Source: Stenotrophomonas sp. UBA2124
GTDB taxonomy: Bacteria > Pseudomonadota > Gammaproteobacteria > Xanthomonadales > Xanthomonadaceae
Direction of reading: 5' to 3'
Length of the DNA stretch: 48,694 nt
Assembly (NCBI GenBank): GCA_002329155.1
Contig: DCXY01000023.1
Location: forward strand, 124,893-173,586
Part shown: positions 43,787 through 48,694 of the stretch, one piece after another
Numbering within the stretch: position 1 is the stretch's first letter
Layout of the letters: every line of letters starts with the position of its first letter
Program-made: the position numbers and the translations under genes
Notes under the pieces: model-generated
Told to the model about the DNA's origin: nothing
Seen by the model: only the letters and a program-made list of their open reading frames with translations
The model's database searches: none

Positions 43787-43828
43787 ATCGTAGGCAGGCC
43801 CCGCACGGCGCAGGTTGATATTGGTCAA
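43787..43828 (-). promoter_or_regulatory. FNR/Anr-like promoter of the chorismate mutase-ubiT gene
   Basis: On the minus strand TTGACCAATATCAA (43815-43828) matches TTGATnnnnATCAA at nine of ten positions. A -10 TACGAT (43787-43792) places the box centre about 41.5 bases before the expected start of transcription. The centre is 62.5 nt from the ATG at 43759. Confidence 0.75.
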
Positions 43829-43916
43829 GCCCGCCAAGGGGGCTGCTTTGGCGGCTGCTCCGGGTGCATCCGCAATCGCCGTGCGGAATGAAATGAACGC
43901 ACTGCATAATCGGCCC

Positions 43917-44456
43917 ATGACCACGCTTGCCGACCTTGGCCCGCGCATCTGCATTCTTGGCCCGTCCAACAGTGGCAAGTCCACGCTGGCGGTGGCCATC
44001 GCGCGCAGGCACGGCATGCCGGCCATCCATCTGGATCAGCTGTTCCACCTTCCGCATAGCGACTGGAAGGCGCGCCCCGAGCCGGAGTTCCTGCAGCTGC
44101 ACGAGGCCGCCATCGCGCAGGAGCGGTGGGTGATGGACGGCAACTACACCCGCTGCCTGCCGCAACGCCTGCAGCGCGCGACCGGGCTGATCCTGCTGGA
44201 CTTGGCAACCGCACGCAGCCTGATCCGCTACTTCCGCCGCAGCTGGCTTCAACGCAACCGCCACGGCGCCCTGCCCGGCAACCGTGACACGGTGAAGCTG
44301 CAGATGCTCCACCACATCGCCATCGTCACCCCCTCCAACCGGCAACGCTACGCCGAGCTGTACCAGAGCATCAAACTGCCCAAGCTGAGACTGGCAAACA
44401 CCCGGCAGCTGCAGGCGTTCTATGCGAGTGAGGGGTTGGGTGTGGGGGTCCCGTAG
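43917..44456 (+). CDS. P-loop AAA/adenylate-kinase-like protein
   Basis: 179 residues. The N-terminal Walker A motif is ICILGPSNSGKSTLAVAIAR, and AIHLDQLFHLPHSDWKARPE with WVMDGNYTRCLPQRLQRATG follows, as in the FlaR/DNA-topology-modulation group of small nucleotide-kinase-like proteins. A basic RYFRRSWLQRNRHG segment lies in the lid region. The substrate is unknown. The ATG at 43917 gives the compact domain; an ATG at 43893 with GGA upstream adds eight residues. It is divergent from the mutase-ubiT gene. The stop codon TAG (44454-44456) is formed by the GTAG head of the adjacent REP. Confidence 0.75.
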   Translation: MTTLADLGPRICILGPSNSGKSTLAVAIARRHGMPAIHLDQLFHLPHSDWKARPEPEFLQLHEAAIAQERWVMDGNYTRCLPQRLQRATGLILLDLATARSLIRYFRRSWLQRNRHGALPGNRDTVKLQMLHHIAIVTPSNRQRYAELYQSIKLPKLRLANTRQLQAFYASEGLGVGVP

Positions 44457-44595
44457 CCCGGGTAAGCGAGGCGCACCCGGGGCTTGTGCCCATCGAAGCG
44501 GCTGCTCCGAAGCTCACGGTTTCCATCCGGCGATTCGACTTGCCTTGCTTCCATTTTCTCCGTCGCCCCGGGTGCGCTCCGCTTACCCGGGCTAC
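44453..44595. repeat. REP pair between the P-loop gene and the RAYT
   Basis: Starts with GTAGCCCGGGTAAGCG at 44453 and ends with the inverted CGCTTACCCGGGCTAC at 44595, around a ~85-bp filler. The left end overlaps the stop codon of the P-loop gene and the right end lies two bases from the RAYT stop. Confidence 0.92.
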
Positions 44596-44596
44596 G

Positions 44597-45100
44597 CTAT
44601 CGGCGTTCGCCGAAGCCGTGGTCAGACGCATCGGCATCACCCGCCCAATCAGACGGAAGCAGACCCATACGCACATGACGATGGAAGGACGAATGCGGCC
44701 AGTCCGCAACCCTCGATACCCAGCCATGCTTCACGGGATTGATATGCACGTAGTCCACACAGGTCTGCAGCTGCGCTTCGCTGTGGATCGTCCGTTCCCA
44801 GTAGCGTGGCTGCCAAGGGGACCGGCCACCGGCACAAACTCTCCGGGTAAAGCCCTTCTTGATGCCCTGCCACAGGCGCGGATAGTCATCCGTATCCTCT
44901 GCCATGCGCAGCACCGCGTGCAGGTGATCGGGAAGCACCACCGCCGCGATCAGCAAGTGCGGCGTGCGGGTAGCGGCAGCTCTCCATGCGTCGCGCAACG
45001 CATCCACCTCGCGTACAAGCAGGTCGCTCCGCCTGTCGCGGAGCGTCACGGTGAAGAAGTACGTTCCACCACGAACGCGGTTGCGCCGGTAGTTGACCAT
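44597..45100 (-). CDS. REP-associated tyrosine transposase (RAYT)
   Basis: 167 residues. This is a Y1/HUH single-strand nuclease of the IS200-related RAYT family. The HUH motif is in LPDHLHAVLRM (His59, His61), and the catalytic tyrosine is in CVDYVHINPVKHGWV (Tyr118). RYWERTIHSEAQL and ADWPHSSFHRHVRMGLLPSD are family hallmarks. The gene is full length without frame damage. GTAG REPs flank both sides, the expected substrates for such enzymes. It has no second gene or terminal repeats of its own, which suits RAYTs being single-copy, vertically kept host genes rather than ordinary IS elements. Confidence 0.92.
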   Translation of the reverse strand: MVNYRRNRVRGGTYFFTVTLRDRRSDLLVREVDALRDAWRAAATRTPHLLIAAVVLPDHLHAVLRMAEDTDDYPRLWQGIKKGFTRRVCAGGRSPWQPRYWERTIHSEAQLQTCVDYVHINPVKHGWVSRVADWPHSSFHRHVRMGLLPSDWAGDADASDHGFGERR

Positions 45101-45177
45101 CGGCCAAGCCTACGCAGCCGGCACCGGACAGCCTGTAGCCAGGCCCCCCCAAACACCCCCAGCCAAACCCCGCATTT

Positions 45178-45917
45178 GTAGCCCGGATAAGCGCAGCGCA
45201 TCCGGGACCAGGCGATGCATCCAGCCGCGCCGAATCATCAGGCCCAGCCAATCTGTCTGAGCAGCCTTCTCCGGAAGAAAAAGCCGAGCTGGTGCCCCGC
45301 TTCTTCGATCATTGCAAACCCCGGGTGCGCTATCGCTTACCCGGGCTACAACAGCACGCGGCCATCACGTAGCCCGGATAAGCGCAGCGCATCCGGGGCC
45401 AGACTGTGTATCCAGCCGCGCCGAATCATCAGCGGCAGCCAACCTGCCCTCTCCAGAAACGAAAACGCCGGGCGAACACCCGGCCTCTTCGATCATTGTA
45501 AACCCGGGTGCGCTATCGCTTACCCGGGCTACAACGGCAGGCGACCATCATGTAGCCCGGATAAGCGCAGCGCATCCGGGAACAGGCGGTGCATCCAGCT
45601 GTGCCGAATCATCAGGCCCAGCCAATCTGTCTGAGCGGCCTTCTCCAGAAGCAAAAAAGCCGAGGAGATGCCCGGGTTCTTCGATCATTGCAAACCCCGG
45701 GTGCGCTTCGCTTACCCGGGCTACAACGGCAGGCGACCATCATGTAGCCCGGATAAGCGCAGCGCATCCGGAGCCAGGCGGTGCATCCGGCCGCGCCGGA
45801 TCATCAGCCGCAACCAATCTACCCGAGCGGCCTTTCCAAGAAACAAAGAAGCCGAGCAGATGCCCGGCCTCTTCGATCATCGCAAACCCCGGGTGCGCTG
45901 TCGCTTACCCGGGCTAC
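45178..45917. repeat. Tandem array of four mixed REP pairs upstream of the RAYT
   Basis: Units are at 45178-45349, 45369-45532, 45552-45724 and 45744-45917, a period of about 183-192 bp. Each has a left REP with CCCGGATAAGCGCAGCGCATCC and a right inverted REP with the other core (GGGTGCGC, then CTTACCCGGGCTAC), around a filler containing AATCATCAG and CTTCGATCAT. A degraded GTAGCC lies at 45134. The array fills the 834-bp gap between the RAYT and nrdJb. Confidence 0.92.
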
Positions 45918-45934
45918 GTGGTGCGTGACTCAAC

Positions 45935-46732
45935 TCATCCGCACTTGGAATAGCCACAGTTCAGGCAGGTCTGGCAGCCGTCCATGATGACCAGGGCCTT
46001 GGTGCTGCACTTGTGGCACATGCTGGCGCTGGCGGGGAAGCTGCCGTTGTCGGCTGTGGCTTCCGGGGCTTCAGAATCCACCCCTTCCCTGCCCTCCCCT
46101 TTGCTCTGCGAAAGGGAGGGGGAAACCGTCACTTCACTGTTTTTTTTTGAGCGCTCTTCAAACTGCTTGCGCTTCTCGGCGATGAGGGCGCGCTGGTGGG
46201 CGCTCATTTCCGGGTCGTGCAGCAGGCCGATGCTCTTCATGTGCTCTTCGACGATGTAGCCCAGCTCGGCCACCAGCGACGGCATGTACACGCCACCGGC
46301 CTTGAAGTAGCCGCCCTTGGGGTCGAACACGGCCTTCATCTCGTCAACGATGAAGGTCACGTCGCCGCCCTTGCGGAACACGGCGGACATGATGCGGGTC
46401 AGCGCCACGATCCACTGGAAATGCTCCATCGACTTGGAGTTGATGAAGATCTCGAACGGGCGGCGCAGCTCGTGCTCGGTGTCCTGGTTGAGCACGATGT
46501 CGTTGATGGTCACGTAGAAGGCGTGCTCCACCAGCGGCGACTTGATCTTGTAGGTGCTGCCGATCAGCACTTCGGGGCGCTCGATGCGCTCGTGCATATG
46601 CACGATGTTGTCGGTCGTGGACGCGTCCTGGGCGGTCGTGACCGGGGCGGCTTTGGCTGCGGCTTCGCGCGCCTTGTCGTCTGGCGTGACGACGGAATAG
46701 CCCTTGATTTTCTTGTCGATCTTGACGGCCAT
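45935..46732 (-). CDS. nrdJb: NrdJb, C-terminal component of B12-dependent ribonucleotide reductase
   Basis: 265 residues. The N-terminal MAVKIDKKIKGYSVVTPDDK is followed by a TSCPD-like domain (RRPFEIFINSKSMEHFQWIV, then GGDVTFIVDEMKAVFDPKGG). A low-complexity linker leads to a Cys-rich tail, MCHKCSTKALVIMDGCQTCL then NCGYSKCG, of the kind that reduces the active-site disulfide of class II reductases. In Pseudomonas aeruginosa, NrdJ is likewise split in NrdJa and NrdJb. The linker is made partly from a C-rich repeat fragment and an A9 tract. The ATG at 46732 gives the family start. Confidence 0.88.
   Translation of the reverse strand: MAVKIDKKIKGYSVVTPDDKAREAAAKAAPVTTAQDASTTDNIVHMHERIERPEVLIGSTYKIKSPLVEHAFYVTINDIVLNQDTEHELRRPFEIFINSKSMEHFQWIVALTRIMSAVFRKGGDVTFIVDEMKAVFDPKGGYFKAGGVYMPSLVAELGYIVEEHMKSIGLLHDPEMSAHQRALIAEKRKQFEERSKKNSEVTVSPSLSQSKGEGREGVDSEAPEATADNGSFPASASMCHKCSTKALVIMDGCQTCLNCGYSKCG
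46080..46122. repeat. Half copy of the C-rich element inside nrdJb
   Basis: ACCCCTTCCCTGCCCTCCCC and the following TTTGCTCTGCGAAAGGGAGG match the left half of the element seen at 7.0-7.5, 25.3 and 34.9 kb. It is read in frame as the linker VSPSLSQSKGEGREG of NrdJb. Confidence 0.78.
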
Positions 46733-46811
46733 GGTACGGGTCCTGGTTATGCGTTCGGTGCGGGTTGCGGCGGCAACCCCGTCCCGGTCGGGACGGGGCG
46801 CGCGGTGCGGC

Positions 46812-47618
46812 TTACTTGCGGGCGGCCTTCTTGGCAGCCTTCTTCACGGCAGTGGACTTCCTGGCAACAGCCTTCTTGGCGGTTGCGGCCTTCCTGGCTA
46901 CCGTCTTCTTGGTGGCTACGGCTTTCTTGGCTACCGTCTTCTTGGTGGCTGCGGCTTTCTTGGCCACCGTCTTCTTGGCGGCGGTGGCCTTCTTCACCAC
47001 TTTCTTCTCGGTGGCCTTCACCGTCTTCTTGACGGCGGCGACCTTCTTGGCGGCCTTCTTCTCAACCTTCTTCACGGCCTTCTTGGCAGCGGCGGTCTTC
47101 TTGGCGACAGCCTTGCCGACCTTCTTCTCGGCAGCCTTCACCGACTTCTTCGCGGCGGCAGCTTTCTTGCTGACGGCCTTGGCCACCTTCTTCTCGGTTG
47201 CCTTGGCCGACTTCTTGGCCGCAGCGGCCTTGCCAGCAGCCTTCTTCTCGACCTTGGCCAGCGCTTTCCTGGTGGCGGCACGCTTGTCGGCACCCTTGGC
47301 CTTCAGCTCGGCGGCCTCGGCCTGGGCGTTGGCCTTGGCGGCCTCCAGCTTCTTGCGCACCGAGGACACCTTCTTCTTGACTTCCTTCTTGGCGGCAGCG
47401 GCTTTCTTGGCCACGGTCTTCTCGGCCTTCTTCACTGCCTTCTTCACCTTGGCCACCTGTTTCCTGGCGCCAGCTTCCACCTTGTGCGCACCGGTCTTGA
47501 CCGCGGCAACAGCGTCGCTGGCGGTGGTGGCGATGGATTCACCCAGGTTGCTTGCGGTTTCTTTCACGTTTTCGGCAACCTGGGAAACGGTCGCAGTCAC
47601 ACCATTACCATTGCTCAT
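46812..47618 (-). CDS. Histone H1-like Lys/Ala-rich DNA-binding protein
   Basis: 268 residues. The first ~45 residues (MSNGNGVTATVSQVAENVKE) are ordinary, then the protein is almost all Ala, Lys, Val and Thr in repeats such as KKAVKKVEKKAAKK and ATKKTVAKKA, resembling the C-terminal tail of histone H1, AlgP or Hc-like proteins. Such proteins bind DNA without strong sequence choice and may compact the nucleoid. The repeats make length variation likely. GAGGAGGG is before the ATG at 47618. It sits between nrdJa and nrdJb on the same strand. Confidence 0.85.
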   Translation of the reverse strand: MSNGNGVTATVSQVAENVKETASNLGESIATTASDAVAAVKTGAHKVEAGARKQVAKVKKAVKKAEKTVAKKAAAAKKEVKKKVSSVRKKLEAAKANAQAEAAELKAKGADKRAATRKALAKVEKKAAGKAAAAKKSAKATEKKVAKAVSKKAAAAKKSVKAAEKKVGKAVAKKTAAAKKAVKKVEKKAAKKVAAVKKTVKATEKKVVKKATAAKKTVAKKAAATKKTVAKKAVATKKTVARKAATAKKAVARKSTAVKKAAKKAARK

Positions 47619-47765
47619 AGAGCCCTCCTCAGGGCATCGGGTCTGTAACGCTGGCGATGCTATATCGAAGCGGTGCAACGTGGAACAAACGCGCAGCGAA
47701 CCGATGACGCTGGCTGCTGGCCAAGCCACCCGGCCTGATGGCCGGGGGCAGTTGCGACAGGCTGC

Positions 47766-48694
47766 TCAGAACTTGCCGTAGTAGCCTTCCTTGAGGGCGT
47801 CGAACAGGTTGGCGGCGGTGTGCATCTCGCCGTCGTACTCGATCTGCTCGTTGCCCTTGACCTCCACCACCTGGCCGTCTTCCAGCTCGAAGCGGTAGGT
47901 GGTGTTCTCCAGGTCCGTTTCCTTCACCAGCACGCCCTGGAAGGCAGCCGGGTTAAAGCGGAAGGTGGTGCAGCCCTTCAGGCCCTTTTCGTGGGCGTAA
48001 CGGTAGATGTCCTTGAACTGCTCGTACGGGTAGTCGGTGGGGACGTTGGCGGTCTTGGAGATCGAGCTGTCCACCCACTTCTGCGCGGCGGCCTGCACGT
48101 CAACGTGCTCCTTCGGCGAGATGTCGTCGGCGCTGATGAAGTAGTCCGGCAGCTGCGCGGCGGCATCCTCGGAGAACGGCATGGCCTGCGGGTTGATCAG
48201 CTCGCGGTAGGCCAGCAGCTCGAAGGAGAACACGTCCACCTTCTCCTTGGACTTCTTGCCTTCGCGGATCACGTTGCGGCTGTAGTGGTGCGCGAACGAG
48301 GGCTCGATGCCGTTGGAGGCATTGTTGGCCAGCGACAGGCTGATGGTGCCGGTCGGGGCGATGGAGCTGTGGTGGGTGAAGCGCGCGCCCACCTTGGACA
48401 GTTCCTCCACCAGCTCCGGGGCCACGCTGGCCACGCGCTGCATGTAGCGGCTGTAGCGGGCGTGCAGCACCTTGCCGGTGATCTTCTGGCCGATCTTCCA
48501 GCCGTCCTTCTTCATTTCCGGGCGCTGGCGCAGCATGGCGGCGGTGACCTGGAACTCCTCGTCCATGATCGGCGCGGCGCCCTTCTCGCGGGCCAGCTCC
48601 AGGCCGGTTTCCCAGCCGGCCACGGCCATGTCGCGGGCGATGGCTTCGGTGAACTCGCACGATTCGGCCGAGCCGTACTTCATGCGCAGCATGG
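47766..48694 (-). CDS. nrdJ: NrdJa, adenosylcobalamin-dependent ribonucleotide reductase, C-terminal part
   Basis: The frame runs off the right edge; 309 residues are visible. MKYGSAESCEFTEAIARDMA, HHSSIAPTGTISLSLANNAS and NGIEPSFAHHYSRNVIREGK belong to the class II reductase barrel, with PTGTIS in the substrate phosphate site. SSISKTANVPTDYPYEQFKD and GLKGCTTFRFNP follow. The enzyme reduces ribonucleotides using a B12-generated thiyl radical and works with or without oxygen. The gene ends in EGYYGKF without the cysteine tail, which is encoded separately by nrdJb 1 kb downstream. Confidence 0.92.
   Translation of the reverse strand, partial: MLRMKYGSAESCEFTEAIARDMAVAGWETGLELAREKGAAPIMDEEFQVTAAMLRQRPEMKKDGWKIGQKITGKVLHARYSRYMQRVASVAPELVEELSKVGARFTHHSSIAPTGTISLSLANNASNGIEPSFAHHYSRNVIREGKKSKEKVDVFSFELLAYRELINPQAMPFSEDAAAQLPDYFISADDISPKEHVDVQAAAQKWVDSSISKTANVPTDYPYEQFKDIYRYAHEKGLKGCTTFRFNPAAFQGVLVKETDLENTTYRFELEDGQVVEVKGNEQIEYDGEMHTAANLFDALKEGYYGKF

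Noticed and set aside
45312..45953. 213-codon frame across the REP array upstream of nrdJb
   Set aside because: It translates REPs and fillers into repeated units such as ATTAGDHHVARISAAHP and overlaps the nrdJb end. It is not a real gene.
46704..47781. Plus-strand frames with Leu/Gly or Phe/Leu/Ala repeats opposite the H1-like gene
   Set aside because: They are the antisense reading of Lys/Ala codons and would give implausible polypeptides. The minus-strand gene has a strong ribosome site.

Overview
The window is GC-rich, densely coded bacterial chromosome and most likely comes from a Stenotrophomonas species (Xanthomonadaceae). Evidence for this is an Ax21-family outer-membrane protein, many GTAG-headed palindromes of the type described as REP/SMAG elements in S. 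maltophilia, an intact REP-associated tyrosine transposase (RAYT) lying among them, and gene content typical of xanthomonads (DUF3772 mechanosensitive channel, split B12-dependent ribonucleotide reductase, TorF-like protein, E2 lacking the usual Asp of the DG motif). No tRNA, rRNA, CRISPR array or prophage was seen.

Layout. 1-1.8 kb: end of a 2-oxoacid dehydrogenase operon (E1 beta, a broken SH3-like gene, E2). 1.9-6.9 kb: small zinc-ribbon protein, SDR oxidoreductase, NAD(P)-binding protein, a diguanylate cyclase, and an ECF sigma factor with a membrane partner. 6.9-7.5 kb: tandem C-rich inverted-repeat elements. 7.5-16.2 kb: DUF808 membrane protein, AarF/UbiB-family kinase-like protein, OpgB-like phosphoglycerol transferase, a four-unit REP array, and a large MscS-type channel. 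16.3-22 kb: lipocalin plus FAD oxidoreductase, small exported and membrane proteins, zinc alcohol dehydrogenase, DUF1456 protein, Ax21. 22.2-25.7 kb: copper module cueR-copA divergent from copZ, with two mirror-image CueR-type promoters around a repeat element. 26.3-29.7 kb: porin, TsdA-like dihaem cytochrome and trihaem cytochrome behind an FNR/Anr-like site. 30-35 kb: SPFH protein with zinc-ribbon partner, and membrane PQQ glucose-type dehydrogenase. 35-37 kb: bioA-bioD. 37-38.6 kb: TorF-like and exported proteins. 38.6-43.8 kb: oxygen-independent ubiquinone cluster. 44-46 kb: P-loop protein, RAYT and REP arrays. 46-48.7 kb: nrdJb, a histone H1-like protein and the end of nrdJa.

The most interesting region is 38.6-43.8 kb. 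ubiD-ubiU-ubiV run on the minus strand, possibly with a 40-residue membrane peptide. A DGC-domain zinc protein is divergent from ubiD. Next to it, ubiT is fused in frame behind a chorismate mutase domain whose catalytic residues all appear to be present. FNR/Anr-like boxes lie almost exactly 62 nt upstream of the start codons of the mutase-ubiT gene, of the DGC gene and of the distant cytochrome operon, each with a plausible -10 at class II spacing. This suggests one oxygen-responsive regulon joining anaerobic quinone synthesis to cytochrome-based electron transfer.

Two repeat families shape the intergenic DNA: GTAG palindromes (single, paired and in two different tandem arrays) and a ~125-bp element with C-rich inverted ends. 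A half copy of the second lies inside the reading frame of nrdJb.
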